From positions 186,001-250,000 of the forward strand of contig NZ_AZUI01000001.1 of NCBI RefSeq assembly GCF_000526995.1: a stretch of 64,000 nt of DNA. The letters run 5' to 3'. The translations under genes were made by a program, and so were the position numbers. Shown here piece by piece: positions 52,115 to 61,882 of the stretch (position 1 is its first letter; every line of letters starts with the position of its first letter). The DNA is from Lacrimispora indolis DSM 755. Lineage in GTDB: Bacteria > Bacillota > Clostridia > Lachnospirales > Lachnospiraceae. A model generated the notes under the pieces. That model was not told where the DNA came from. It worked only from the letters and a program-made list of their open reading frames with translations, and searched no databases.

Positions 52115-53404
52115 TTACTCTAATAATTTATTTGCTGCCTGGTCCAGCTGGCCGCATGCTTCTTCAGCGGACATGTCCTCAGACAGCATCAGCTGAAGGT
52201 TATCCATGATGGCCTGACGGATGCCTACAATGTTTTCAACGGAGGGAAGTGCATTTGCATACTGCAGGGCATCTGCATTTGGCTTGATGATTTCTTCCGG
52301 ATAGTCGGTGTAACGGGCCGCTACTTCTGCCGTACCTGTAAAAGTATTTGTATAAATAGCTGCAATATCCGGTCTGCTAAGGAATTTCACAAATTCCCAT
52401 GCAGCTTCTTTCTCCTTGCTGCTCTCTGCAACCGCTACGGACCAGCCTCCTAAAATGGTGTTCCTCTCCGCACCGTTTGCAGTGGGAACCATGACACAGG
52501 CAAAATTCAGATCAGGATTTGCTTTAACAATTTCCGCTAAATCATAAATGCCGCTTAAGTACATTGCAATCTTGCCGCTGGCAAACAGGGTGCGGTTTGC
52601 AATGTTGTCATTCTCCAGCAAAGATGCAGGTGCATAAGCTGCCAGATCCTTGTAGAGCTGTGCCGTCTGAATTGCCACATCACTTCCAAAAGCAGATGCG
52701 CTGTTGTCAGTATTTAAAATATCACCGCCGGAAGAACGGAGCATGGTTATGTACTGGAATGAAAAATTCGAATAGTTTGTGCCGCAGAGACCATATCCGT
52801 ACACGTCGCTGCCGGTACATGCAGCTGCCACCTCTTTGACCTCATCCCAGGTTGCAGGGGGTGCGTCATATCCTGCTGCCGCCAAAATGTCCTTGTTATA
52901 AAACATGACATAGGTCTCACTGCGGAATGGCAGGCCATAGAGCTTTCCGCCCACAGTGGAGGCATCGTTTGCACCTTTGACAAACTGACTCACATCCAGG
53001 GAATCCTTTGCCACGTACTCATCCAATGGTGCCAGCAAACCTGCATTGCCGAATGTAGTAACCCAGTCCAGTGCACAAGACAGGACATCCGGTGCAGTGC
53101 CGTTTTTCAGCGCCAGCATATATTTATCATTTGCCAGGTCCGCCTGGAATTCTGCTTCGATCTTAATGTCAGGGTGTTCCTTGTTCCATAAAGCCTCTAC
53201 CTCCGGCCAAACAGCTTCCTGCCAGTTGCCATCCCAAAATTTAATGGTAACCGGTTCCCCCGAAGCTTCTTTCTTCTGGTCAGACTGGGGTGCCGTACTC
53301 TCCGCCTTCTTTTCTCCCTTGGCCGGAGAGCATCCGGCCATAAGCCCCAAGACACAAGCAGCTGCCATAGTCATACTTAATGTTCTCTTAACTACCCTTT
53401 TCAT
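52115..53404 (-). CDS. Sugar ABC transporter substrate-binding lipoprotein (family 1)
   Basis: A 429-residue lipoprotein with lipobox MAGC (Cys25) and a Lys/Glu/Ser linker. The domain starts PVTIKFWDGNWQEAVWPEVEALWNKEHPDIKIE and has GTAPDVLSC and LPFRSETYVMFYNKDIL. It is the CUT1 receptor and the first gene of the operon, under the LacI-type operator at 53444-53457. It probably binds a di- or oligosaccharide handled by GH1. Confidence 0.93.
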   Translation of the reverse strand: MKRVVKRTLSMTMAAACVLGLMAGCSPAKGEKKAESTAPQSDQKKEASGEPVTIKFWDGNWQEAVWPEVEALWNKEHPDIKIEAEFQADLANDKYMLALKNGTAPDVLSCALDWVTTFGNAGLLAPLDEYVAKDSLDVSQFVKGANDASTVGGKLYGLPFRSETYVMFYNKDILAAAGYDAPPATWDEVKEVAAACTGSDVYGYGLCGTNYSNFSFQYITMLRSSGGDILNTDNSASAFGSDVAIQTAQLYKDLAAYAPASLLENDNIANRTLFASGKIAMYLSGIYDLAEIVKANPDLNFACVMVPTANGAERNTILGGWSVAVAESSKEKEAAWEFVKFLSRPDIAAIYTNTFTGTAEVAARYTDYPEEIIKPNADALQYANALPSVENIVGIRQAIMDNLQLMLSEDMSAEEACGQLDQAANKLLE

Positions 53405-53443
53405 GTTTTTCCTCCTCGCTCTTTTTTAACCCTCTTACTATTT

Positions 53444-53457
53444 TGTTAACGTTTTCA
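53444..53457. promoter_or_regulatory. LacI/cre-like operator of the glycoside/uronate operon
   Basis: Read on the minus strand it is TGAAAACGTTAACA, a full match to the cre/LacI-type pattern. It lies about 10-20 bp downstream of the predicted start of the binding-protein transcript. Confidence 0.65.
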
Positions 53458-53473
53458 TTCTTGATACAACTAC

Positions 53474-53502
53474 ATACTAGCAAAAAATTGTGCATTTTGC
53501 AA
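53474..53502 (-). promoter_or_regulatory. Promoter of the glycoside/uronate operon
   Basis: On the minus strand TTGCAA (53497-53502) and TAGTAT (53474-53479) are 17 bp apart. Confidence 0.6.
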
Positions 53503-53554
53503 GTGTTTTTTTATAATATATTGTTTTTTTAATAAGTATTTACCATTTTATTTT

Positions 53555-53568
53555 TATAAACGTTTTCA
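53555..53568. promoter_or_regulatory. Second LacI-type operator, near the regulator promoter
   Basis: TATAAACGTTTTCA shares the AACGTTTTCA core with the site at 53444. It lies 21 bp upstream of the -35 box of the lacI-type gene. Confidence 0.55.
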
Positions 53569-53588
53569 TTTTTAGCCACTATACTGCC

Positions 53589-53617
53589 TTGAAAGTGATT
53601 TTTAGATATGCTATAAT
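53589..53617 (+). promoter_or_regulatory. Promoter of the divergent lacI-type gene
   Basis: TTGAAA (53589-53594) and TATAAT (53612-53617) are separated by 17 bp. Confidence 0.7.
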
Positions 53618-53655
53618 GAAAATAGCATAAATATTTTCATAAGAAGGGATTAAAA

Positions 53656-54675
53656 ATGAAAACAATAAAAGATGTGGCAGCTTACTCCGGAGTTTCCTTA
53701 ACCACTGTATCCCGAGTAGTTAATGGCTCTGATAAAGTCTCGCCCAAGACCAAAGACAAGGTTAATCAAGCCATAAAAGAATTGGGATATTTTCCTAATA
53801 ACGCTGCCCGTTCACTGGTAAAGAAACAAACAGATTCCATTGCCATTCTTCTGCGTAATATACATGACCCCTTTTTCACCGATCTGATTCGTGGAATTGA
53901 GGATGCCTCCGCTCTCCTTGGACGTAATGTCATATTTTGCAGTCCGGGAAAAGACGAAAAAGTCAGGGATCGCTACATCGAATATCTGACAAATGGCATT
54001 TCCGATGCCATCATCCTGTATGGCTCTCTTTTTTCCGATAAAGCAATGATTGAACATCTGCAGGAAGTTGGGTTTCCTTTTCTGTTAATTGAAAATAACT
54101 TCCAGATGATGCCTGTCAACCAGTTCCTTATTGACAACGTGACCGGCGCCAAGGATGCCGTGAACTATTTAATCCGCCACAATCACAGACGCATTGCCCA
54201 TGTGATGGGCAATCCTAACAAGAAAGTCATTCTGGAGCGTTTCAGCGGCTATATGGAGACCATGCAGGACAACGGACTGCTGATCCAGGACCATTATATC
54301 CAGAATACTCTCAATGACTCCACACTCTCCCTTCCCAATTTCAGGGAGATGATGGCTCATCCGGCTGGTGAGCGGCCTACTGCCATCTTCTGCAGCAATG
54401 ACAAGATTGCCATGGTGGTAATTAACGAATTGCAGCAGTCTGGTTTTAAAGTGCCTGAAGATGTTTCTGTTGTTGGCTTTGACAATCTGAATACATACGG
54501 CTTTTCCTACCGGGGTCCGCGGATCACCAGCATTCAGCAGCCATTGTATCAGATCGGATACGACAGCATCCTGTCCATAGACGGCATCCTTCAAGGCAGC
54601 ATCACAACCCCAATTAACAAATTCTACCAGACCGCTCTGGAAGAGCATGAGACAGTGTGCTCCTGCCAGGAATAG
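53656..54675 (+). CDS. LacI-family transcriptional regulator
   Basis: A 339-residue repressor. The HTH/hinge is TIKDVAAYSGVSLTTVSRVVNGSDKVSPKTKDKVNQAI. The sensor domain has IAILLRNIHDPFFTDLIRGIED, FCSNDKIAMVV and VVGFDNL. It is divergent from the ABC/GH1/uronate operon. The paired AACGTTTTCA operators in the shared 250-bp region indicate that it controls that operon and itself. Confidence 0.94.
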   Translation: MKTIKDVAAYSGVSLTTVSRVVNGSDKVSPKTKDKVNQAIKELGYFPNNAARSLVKKQTDSIAILLRNIHDPFFTDLIRGIEDASALLGRNVIFCSPGKDEKVRDRYIEYLTNGISDAIILYGSLFSDKAMIEHLQEVGFPFLLIENNFQMMPVNQFLIDNVTGAKDAVNYLIRHNHRRIAHVMGNPNKKVILERFSGYMETMQDNGLLIQDHYIQNTLNDSTLSLPNFREMMAHPAGERPTAIFCSNDKIAMVVINELQQSGFKVPEDVSVVGFDNLNTYGFSYRGPRITSIQQPLYQIGYDSILSIDGILQGSITTPINKFYQTALEEHETVCSCQE

Positions 54676-54804
54676 ATTTTAAGTGACTATCAAGGAAGTC
54701 GTCATAATTACATTTAAATAATTCATATACTTCCTTCTAAATAAATAAACGAAATAACAGGTTTTGGAATTGTCAAGATTTTCAAACACAGCCAAGGGGA
54801 TTTT

Positions 54805-55233
54805 ATGGATTTTTCTCTTTCAATGGATTGGATGTCATATGGATTAATGCATGGGAATTGTCAGGTATTTTCCGCATGTTCATGGTGCGTGCAGCAATCA
54901 GGGTGTATTTTCACTGACATGACATCTCCCTTTGGAAATTCATATCCACTCATTGATGTATCATCATTGACAATTTCCAAAACCTTAGGCCGCATAACAC
55001 AGCTGAAAAAATGGCGTGATACCGGCTTTATCATTCAGAAGCTAAGCGGGCCATTCAGATATGTTTCTGCAAGGTTCTTTCTATTTTGTCTGCTCTCTCA
55101 CCCATTGAATCCGAGGAAAGCTTGTCCCTTTCACTCCCTGATGCTTTCAGGGTTTTATATTCGTCTGATACTCTCCGGTCTTTCAACTTCTTTTCTATCC
55201 CCTTCCTACATCCTTCTGCTTTTCACTTGCTGA
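54805..55233 (+). CDS. Doubtful hypothetical ORF (142 aa)
   Basis: An AAGGGG site precedes the ATG and the frame ends 16 bp before a terminator, which speak for a gene. Against it, the protein is rich in Ser, Leu, Phe and Cys without recognisable domain structure and looks like non-coding translation. It could be a degraded gene. No family is recognised. Confidence 0.25.
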   Translation: MDFSLSMDWMSYGLMHGNCQVFSACSWCVQQSGCIFTDMTSPFGNSYPLIDVSSLTISKTLGRITQLKKWRDTGFIIQKLSGPFRYVSARFFLFCLLSHPLNPRKACPFHSLMLSGFYIRLILSGLSTSFLSPSYILLLFTC

Positions 55234-55248
55234 ATGTGGACTAAAAAA

Positions 55249-55279
55249 GGAACATTTTCAATCTGAGTGAAAATGTCCC
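55249..55279. terminator. Bidirectional terminator
   Basis: The stem ACATTTTCA/TGAAAATGT, extended by GG/CC beyond one mismatch, has a 7-nt loop. T-runs lie on both strands. It separates the plus-strand genes from the minus-strand 581-residue gene. Confidence 0.75.
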
Positions 55280-55400
55280 TTTTTTGGGTTTACCGTGTTT
55301 TGCAGTTATACTAAAATGGTATTAGGCCCATGCTATGTCTTTATGCCGGAAACGGAGAATTGAGAAGGAGCCGCTTCCCCTCATTTTCTACTCCCCTCTA

Positions 55401-57146
55401 TCAGTTACCTGACAATACGATATCCGTTAAATAGTGACAATAACCAGATAAATGATGGGCCACGTCATCATTTCTTACCCTGAATATATGATGCCTGATA
55501 AAAGCACCGTACAAAATGGTCTCAGGTGATTTAAAATACATGGCATGCTCCGGAAAGAAGATCCCATCCAACTGCCGGTTCGCCCTTATTTGCAGCACCG
55601 TTTTAAACTTGCTGATATCATAGCCTTCCAGCAAATGGTCTTTGCCGCAGGCTTTTATGTTCCTGACCATGGCATCCGCAGCGGAGAGCAGTTCAAGAAA
55701 AGTCGCCCAGGTAGTAATTCGGTTCATCATAAAGTCCAGATTGTTGAAAGCATTTTTTAATCCAAATATAAAATACCGGTCTTCAGGCAGAACGGCGGTC
55801 AATTCATTGGTGCAATAGGCAAGCCAGTGGTCATAATTGCGCCAATAGTCATGGGCAAAGAAGTACTCGAATGCTTTTTTTACCGAATTCAGCCATAATT
55901 CATTTCGGTCTATCGAATATATCCGCATCAGGGCAAAGGCGGCTTCTCCGGAATAATAAACGATTCGAAATCGGTCGGCTACTTCAAGACCTGGAAAACG
56001 GATCACATGGGTAAACTGTCCGGTTTCTTCGTCCTGCATATAGCGTATGCCGTTGCCAATTTGTCTGAGTATTTGTAAATATTCATTTTTCTCATTGAAA
56101 ATTTCAAGATATTTGACAATGGCCAGCACGGTCACACCCAGTCCACCCAGCTTGATCTCATCGTTGTTATCAAATTCTACGACGAATGCGCAGTCGTTAA
56201 CCGTGTAAATATACTTCCCCATGAGATAAGCAAAGGATTTCCTGATAGGCTCCAGCAGTGTCTCATCCTTTGTTACCAGGTATGTTTCCGCCAGAGAATA
56301 GACGCTTAATGCGTGCCGCACCACGTTATAGGATGAGATCTTCTTATTAAAGCAGCTAAAATAGCCATAAATGAACCGGCCGTTGTCCTGTACCGTATTT
56401 GCCAAATACCTGGAGCTTTTAAACAGCAGGTCTTTCAGGATTTCCGGTGACAACACGGAGATTTTTCTCCTGGCGGTGCTCAGCTCGGCTTCCTCCAGTT
56501 CAAAAAATTCTTCCTCATCATAAAAATAGCTCTTTGTTTCAAAAATAACCACATCATTCAGGACAGAGTCTCCTAACACAAGGGACTGTCCACGAACTGA
56601 CTTTAAATAATGATTAACATTTCCCCAATTAATTTCCGCTATTGCTTTTGTCGAGTCCGTATCAACAGAAATTCCGGCAAGCTCCAACGTATCCGTACTT
56701 GGCTTTGGTTTATTTCTTTCCTGCTCTGTATATTTCAGCAGACATGCTCCGTTCACTTCCTGATGCAAAAAAGCAATATTATACAGTTCATCAAAGGCTA
56801 TACCGTATTTAAAATAATATCTTTTTATGGTTGAGGCAAGTTCCAGAAATTCAAATCTGGTCAGCCGTTTTTCCATTACCACAAAATCCGCTTTTAGCCA
56901 AGGCGGATTCTGGTTTTTTGATTTAATATGTTTTACTGCCCTATCCTGGGCCATCTTGAACGCAGTATTTTTGCTGTTTCCAATTCCCGTAAAGACAACA
57001 GCTCTTTCTGACTGATAGCCGACGGATATAAAGCATTTTACTTTCCCGTTCCGTTCGCTTACAGAAAGCTCCTCCAGCTTATTCTGAAACATGAGCATTT
57101 TTTCTTTTACCATTTTTATATCAGCAGTTTCGTTTGAACCGTTCAT
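55401..57146 (-). CDS. Uncharacterised protein with six-hairpin (alpha/alpha)-barrel-like domain
   Basis: A 581-residue protein without signal peptide. The first 220 residues are a mixed alpha/beta region (GKVKCFISVGYQSERAVVFTGIG) that I do not recognise. From about residue 230 it reads like an alpha/alpha toroid: DNGRFIYGYFSCFNKKISSYNVVRHALSVYSLAETY, KLGGLGVTVLAIVKYLEI and YYSGEAAFALMRIY. This resembles six-hairpin glycosidase-like proteins that accompany capsule or cell-wall polymer genes. Start 57146 follows GGGGAG. It lies 149 bp after the LPXTG-type gene. Confidence 0.75.
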   Translation of the reverse strand: MNGSNETADIKMVKEKMLMFQNKLEELSVSERNGKVKCFISVGYQSERAVVFTGIGNSKNTAFKMAQDRAVKHIKSKNQNPPWLKADFVVMEKRLTRFEFLELASTIKRYYFKYGIAFDELYNIAFLHQEVNGACLLKYTEQERNKPKPSTDTLELAGISVDTDSTKAIAEINWGNVNHYLKSVRGQSLVLGDSVLNDVVIFETKSYFYDEEEFFELEEAELSTARRKISVLSPEILKDLLFKSSRYLANTVQDNGRFIYGYFSCFNKKISSYNVVRHALSVYSLAETYLVTKDETLLEPIRKSFAYLMGKYIYTVNDCAFVVEFDNNDEIKLGGLGVTVLAIVKYLEIFNEKNEYLQILRQIGNGIRYMQDEETGQFTHVIRFPGLEVADRFRIVYYSGEAAFALMRIYSIDRNELWLNSVKKAFEYFFAHDYWRNYDHWLAYCTNELTAVLPEDRYFIFGLKNAFNNLDFMMNRITTWATFLELLSAADAMVRNIKACGKDHLLEGYDISKFKTVLQIRANRQLDGIFFPEHAMYFKSPETILYGAFIRHHIFRVRNDDVAHHLSGYCHYLTDIVLSGN

Positions 57147-57191
57147 TTTATCTCCCCATTGTTTCTCAACTTTCCATGCTTTCATAAAAGG

Positions 57192-57235
57192 CTTGATAAA
57201 GGCCAATGAGCTTTATCTCGTCAACCTTTATCAAG
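57192..57235. repeat. Inverted repeat upstream of the (alpha/alpha)-barrel gene
   Basis: CTTGATAAAGG (57192-57202) and CCTTTATCAAG (57225-57235) form a perfect 11-bp pair with a 22-nt spacer. It is a hairpin or an operator between the surface-protein gene and the next gene. Confidence 0.5.
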
Positions 57236-57295
57236 TCAGCACACTTATAATATTATCGACATGGATGGTCCGGAACAAGTGACATTATTTGAAGA

Positions 57296-60200
57296 TCACT
57301 TTATATCCGTTCTACGTTTCTTTTTTCCCAATCCCAGGCCAAGCCCTATAGAGGAAAGCAGAGCCAAAAAGCCATCTCTGGGCAAATCACTTTTGTTATA
57401 ACCGGTCTTAGGCATAGAATCCCACGCTCCTGAAGCTGTCGGCACTCTTTCTCCCGGAACTCCTATAACAGACTCTGTGGTATATTCCGGATCGATAACT
57501 CCCATTGGTACATTATCATCTGGCAGCACTTCTACAACCTCTATACCTGGACCGCCGGAACTTCCAGAACTACCGGAGCCGCCGGGACCACCGGAGCTGC
57601 TGGAACCGCCGGAGTTGCTGGAACCGCCGGAGTTGCTGGAACCGCCGTCTGAGTCGGAGTCAGCATCTGAGTCCGCATCGGCATCGGCGTCGGCATCTGA
57701 ATCCGCATCAGCATCTGAGTCTGCATCGGCATCAGCATCAGCATCTGAGTCGGCATCCGCATCAGCATCAGCATCTGAGTCGGCATCCGCATCCGCGTCA
57801 GCATCTGAGTCGGCATCGGCGTCCGCGTCTGAGTCAGCGTCCGCATCTGAATCCGCATCTGAATCGGCGTCTGCATCTGAATCCGCATCTGCATCTGCGT
57901 CTGCATCGGCATCCGCATCTGAATCAGCATCGGCGTCTGCGTCCGCATCAGCGTCTGAGTCAGCATCTGAATCGGCGTCCGCATCAGCATCAGCATCTGA
58001 GTCAGCGTCCGCATCCGAGTCCGCATCGGCATCTGAGTCTGCGTCTGCATCTGCGTCCGCATCAGCATCTGAGTCGGCATCCGCATCCGCGTCTGCATCA
58101 GAATCCGCATCGGCGTCTGCATCTGAGTCTGCATCAGCATCGGCGTCTGCATCGGCGTCTGCATCCGCATCTGAGTCGGCGTCCGCATCGGCGTCAGCAT
58201 CAGCATCTGAGTCGGCATCAGCATCCGCATCAGCATCTGAGTCGGCATCGGCGTCTGCATCTGAGTCCGCGTCTGCATCTGAGTCGGCATCAGCATCGGC
58301 GTCGGCATCCGCATCGGCATCCGCATCCGCGTCGGCATCCGCATCCGCGTCGGCATCCGCATCGGCGTCCGCATCGGCATCCGCATCTGCATCAGCATCC
58401 GCGTCTGAGTCCGCATCGGCATCTGCATCCGAGTCCGCATCTGAATCTGCGTCGGCATCTGCATCTGCGTCGGCATCAGAATCCGCATCGGCGTCGGCGT
58501 CTGAGTCTGAGTCTGCATCTGAGTCCGCATCGGCATCGGCGTCCGCGTCTGAGTCTGCATCCGCATCTGAGTCTGCATCTGCATCTGCATCGGCATCAGC
58601 ATCTGCATCTGAGTCGGCATCTGCATCCGCATCTGCATCGGCGTCCGCATCTGCATCGGCGTCAGCATCGGCGTCTGCATCTGAGTCCGCATCTGAATCC
58701 GCATCGGCGTCTGCATCCGCATCTGAGTCCGCATCGGCATCTGAGTCTGCGTCCGCATCAGAATCTGCATCGGCATCCGCATCTGCATCCGCGTCAGCAT
58801 CTGCGTCGGCATCGGAGTCTGCGTCAGCATCTGCATCGGCGTCGGCATCTGAGTCTGCATCCGCGTCAGCATCTGCATCGGCATCAGCATCTGCATCTGC
58901 GTCAGCATCGGCGTCGGCATCAGAATCCGCATCGGCGTCAGCATCTGAGTCCGCGTCCGCGTCTGAGTCTGCATCTGCATCTGCATCCGCATCGGCGTCT
59001 GCATCTGAGTCCGCATCGGCGTCAGCGTCTGCGTCTGCATCTGCATCGGCATCTGAGTCGGCATCTGCATCTGAGTCTGCATCTGCATCTGCATCTGCGT
59101 CAGCATCAGCATCAGCATCTGCATCTGAATCTGCATCCGCATCGGCGTCGGCATCACTATCTGCATCCGAATCGGCGTCCGCATCCGCATCAGCATCTGA
59201 ATCCGCATCTGAATCTGCGTCTGCATCAGCATCCGAGTCCGCATCTGCGTCCGCATCACTATCTGCATCCGCGTCAGCATCTGCATCTGCATCTGCATCG
59301 GCGTCGGCGTCGGCATCTGCATCTGCATCTGCATCAGCATCTGAATCCGCGTCAGCATCGGCATCTGCGTCTGCGTCGGCATCCGCGTCAGCATCTGCAT
59401 CCGCGTCAGCATCAGCGTCGGCGTCTGCATCGGCATCTGAATCAGCATCAGCATCAGCATCGGCATCTGAGTCAGCATCACCATCGGCATCAGCATCTGC
59501 ATCGGCGTCGGCATCTGAGTCCGCATCCGCATCTGCATCTGCGTCGGCATCCGCATCGGCGTCGGCATCCGCATCCGCATCAGCGTCGGCATCGGAGTCT
59601 GCATCTGCATCGGCATCAGCATCTGAGTCGGCATCGGCATCCGCATCGGCGTCCGCGTCAGCATCGGCATCCGCATCGGCATCTGCATCGGCGTCCGCAT
59701 CGGCATCCGCATCGGCGTCCGCATCGGCATCGGCGTCGGCATCTGAGTCTGCATCCGCGTCAGCATCCGCATCGGCGTCCGCATCTGAGTCAGCATCAGC
59801 GTCGGCATCTGCGTCCGCATCGGCATCCGCGTCTGAGTCGGCATCTGCATCAGCATCGGCATCTGCGTCCGCATCGGCATCTGCATCTGCGTCGGCATCT
59901 GCATCGGCATCTGAATCAGCGTCAGCATCGGCGTCTGCATCTGAGTCGGCATCTGCATCCGCATCCGCATCTGCATCTGCATCGGCGTCCGCATCTGCAT
60001 CTGCATCGGCGTCCGCATCTGCATCGGCATCGGCATCGGCGTCCGCATCGGCGTCCGCATCGGCATCCGCGTCTGCGTCGGCATCAGAATCCGCATCTGA
60101 GTCAGCGTCAGCATCCGCATCTGAGTCGGCATCCGCATCGGCGTCCGCATCTGAGTCCGCATCGGCATCCGCGTCGGCATCAGCATCAGCATCGGCATCC

Positions 60201-61852
60201 GCGTCAGCATCTGAGTCGGCATCAGCGTCGGCATCTGAATCTGCATCCGCATCCGCATCGGCATCTGCATCCGCGTCTGCATCGGCGTCTGCATCTGCAT
60301 CCGCGTCTGCATCGGCGTCAGCGTCAGCATCTGAATCCGCATCTGAATCTGCGTCTGCGTCTGCATCCGAGTCCGCATCTGCGTCAGCATCTGCATCCGC
60401 GTCAGCATCGGCATCTGAGTCTGCGTCGGCATCCGCGTCAGCATCTGCATCGGCATCTGCATCCGCGTCTGAGTCCGCATCGGCATCGGCATCTGCGTCG
60501 GCATCTGCATCTGCATCTGCGTCGGCATCTGCATCGGCATCTGAGTCAGCGTCAGCATCGGCGTCAGCATCTGAGTCGGCATCTGCATCCGCATCCGCAT
60601 CTGCATCTGCGTCGGCGTCCGCATCTGCATCTGCATCTGCATCGGCGTCCGCATCTGCATCGGCATCGGCGTCCGCATCTGCATCGGCATCGGCATCGGC
60701 GTCCGCATCGGCGTCCGCATCGGCGTCCGCATCTGCATCCGCGTCTGCGTCGGCATCAGAATCCGCATCTGAGTCAGCGTCAGCATCCGCATCTGAGTCG
60801 GCATCCGCATCGGCGTCCGCATCTGAGTCCGCATCGGCATCCGCGTCGGCATCAGCATCAGCATCGGCATCCGCGTCAGCATCTGAGTCGGCATCAGCGT
60901 CGGCATCTGAATCTGCATCCGCGTCTGAGTCCGCATCGGCATCTGCATCCGCGTCTGCATCGGCGTCTGCATCTGCATCCGCGTCAGCGTCAGCATCTGA
61001 ATCCGCATCTGAATCTGCGTCAGCATCCGAGTCCGCATCTGCGTCAGCATCTGCATCTGAGTCTGCGTCGGCATCCGCGTCAGCATCGGCATCCGCGTCA
61101 GCATCAGCGTCGGCATCAGCGTCGGCATCCGCATCAGAATCCGCATCGGCATCTGAGTCAGCATCACCATCGGCATCAGCATCGGCATCCCCTTCACCTA
61201 TTTTAATAGGATCGTTCTGCGAATAAATGATCGCGGAACCGCTTTCGTTATCGTATAAGGCTAGGGTAACGTTTAATCGTCCGTTTTCATTCTTTATACT
61301 TGTAGTTTCCCAGCCATCAAAATGTTCAATCAGGTAATTTTCATTGTATGTTTCACTTACAATTTCACCTTCCCCATTAACGATGATTGTAGCAATGGAA
61401 ACACCTTCGTGTTCAAAGGTGAATTGGTAAAGACTATCTGCTTCCTCATAATCCTCACTGAAAAGAAGCTTTGGAGAAGCGGAACGTTGCACTTCCATAT
61501 CTACTGCATCTGTATCCGCCTCAATCTCTTCATTTTCCGAAAGAATGCCAGCTTCGAAGTCAAAGGCTTCAGAGTTTGCATAATCCTCTTCATCCATTTC
61601 CAGCGTTATCTCGCTATGGTCCTCGATCTGATATGTAGAATCCTGACTATGTATCATTTCAATCTGGGTGAGTGCATTTTTATGTGGGGCTCTTCCCAGA
61701 TATGCCGCAGTTACTGTCAGATGCGACCTGCTGATTACTACCGTACAAACGGTAAAGGCAGATATGACCCGAGCTATATGCTTCAGTCTGGCTCTTGCCC
61801 GTTTTTCATTTAAAATGCGCTCATAAGGCTTTCTTTTTGATCTTTTTCTCAC
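57296..61852 (-). CDS. LPXTG-type cell-wall protein with giant Asp-Ala/Asp-Ser repeat stalk
   Basis: A 1518-residue surface protein. It starts with GTG at 61852 behind a clear AGGAGG site. A basic N-terminus and hydrophobic segment (about 27-50) act as signal peptide. An acidic N-terminal domain (about 60-220) follows, with [20 protein letters not shown] and [27 protein letters not shown]. Residues 222-1402 are almost pure D-A and D-S dipeptides. A Gly/Ser linker ([10 protein letters not shown]) leads to a sortase signal MPKTG, hydrophobic [15 protein letters not shown] and basic tail. The stalk is extremely acidic and would be extended. It lies 30 bp after the GLUG-repeat gene and is probably co-transcribed with it. 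Confidence 0.9.
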   Translation of the reverse strand: MRKRSKRKPYERILNEKRARARLKHIARVISAFTVCTVVISRSHLTVTAAYLGRAPHKNALTQIEMIHSQDSTYQIEDHSEITLEMDEEDYANSEAFDFEAGILSENEEIEADTDAVDMEVQRSASPKLLFSEDYEEADSLYQFTFEHEGVSIATIIVNGEGEIVSETYNENYLIEHFDGWETTSIKNENGRLNVTLALYDNESGSAIIYSQNDPIKIGEGDADADADGDADSDADADSDADADADADADADADADADADADADSDADADADADSDADADSDADSDADADADADADADADADADADADSDADADSDADADADSDADADADADADADADADADSDADADADADSDADADADSDADSDADADADADADADADADADADADADADADADADADADADADADADADADADADADADADADSDADADADADSDADADADADADADADADADADADSDADADADADADADADADSDADADADADADADADSDADADADSDADSDADADADADADADADADADADADADADADADSDADADADSDADADADADADADADADADSDADADADADSDADADADSDADSDADADADADADADADADADADADADADADADADADADADADADADADSDADADADADSDADADADADADADADADADADADADSDADADADADADADADSDADADADADADADSDADADADADADADADADADADADADADADADADADADADSDADADADADSDADADADADADADADADADADADADSDADADADADADGDADSDADADADADSDADADADADADADADADADADADADADADADSDADADADADADADADADADADADADADSDADADADSDADADADSDADSDADADADADSDADSDADADADADSDADADADADADADADADSDADADSDADADADADADADADSDADADADADADADSDADADSDADADADSDADADADADADADADADADADADSDADADADADADSDADADADADADADADADSDADADSDADADSDADADADADSDADSDADADADADADADADADADADADSDADADADADADADSDADADSDADADADADSDADSDSDADADADSDADADADADADSDADSDADADADSDADADADADADADADADADADADADADADADADADADADADSDADADSDADADADSDADADADADSDADADADADADSDADADADADADADADSDADADADSDADADADADSDADADADADADSDADADSDADADSDADADADADSDADSDADADADADADSDADADADADADADSDADADSDADSDADADSDADADADSDADADADADSDADADADADSDADADADADSDADADSDADADADADSDADSDSDGGSSNSGGSSNSGGSSSSGGPGGSGSSGSSGGPGIEVVEVLPDDNVPMGVIDPEYTTESVIGVPGERVPTASGAWDSMPKTGYNKSDLPRDGFLALLSSIGLGLGLGKKKRRTDIK
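57647..61189 (-). repeat. Degenerate hexanucleotide array (GAY-GCN / GAY-TCN), about 3.5 kb
   Basis: The array has 1181 codons that alternate Asp with Ala or Ser. Third positions vary freely (all GCN codons and both GAY codons occur), while the Ser codon is mostly TCA. It leaves long open frames on both strands, which should not be annotated as genes. Blocks of about 0.5 kb are duplicated within it. Confidence 0.9.
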
Positions 61853-61882
61853 TTTTATTCCTCCTGCAAGCCGTAACCCTAT

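Larger units (their letters stand above)
54676..55400. other. Convergent intergenic region with doubtful ORF and bidirectional terminator
   Basis: A 725-bp gap. It contains a low-quality open frame (54805-55233) and the hairpin at 55249-55279. Nothing else was recognised. Confidence 0.5.

Noticed and set aside
57647..61189. CRISPR array or satellite DNA
   Set aside because: The unit is a 6-bp coding hexamer without spacers, and it is in frame with a complete surface protein.
57477..61226. Very long open frames on the plus strand (up to about 1249 codons, Ser-Ala-Ser-Glu or Arg/His/Pro-rich) and a second minus-strand frame of about 1218 codons (Met/Thr/Gln-rich)
   Set aside because: They are by-products of the GAY-GCN/TCN hexamer array, which rarely makes stop codons in any frame. 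They lack flanking domains. The minus-strand frame with signal peptide and MPKTG signal explains the region.
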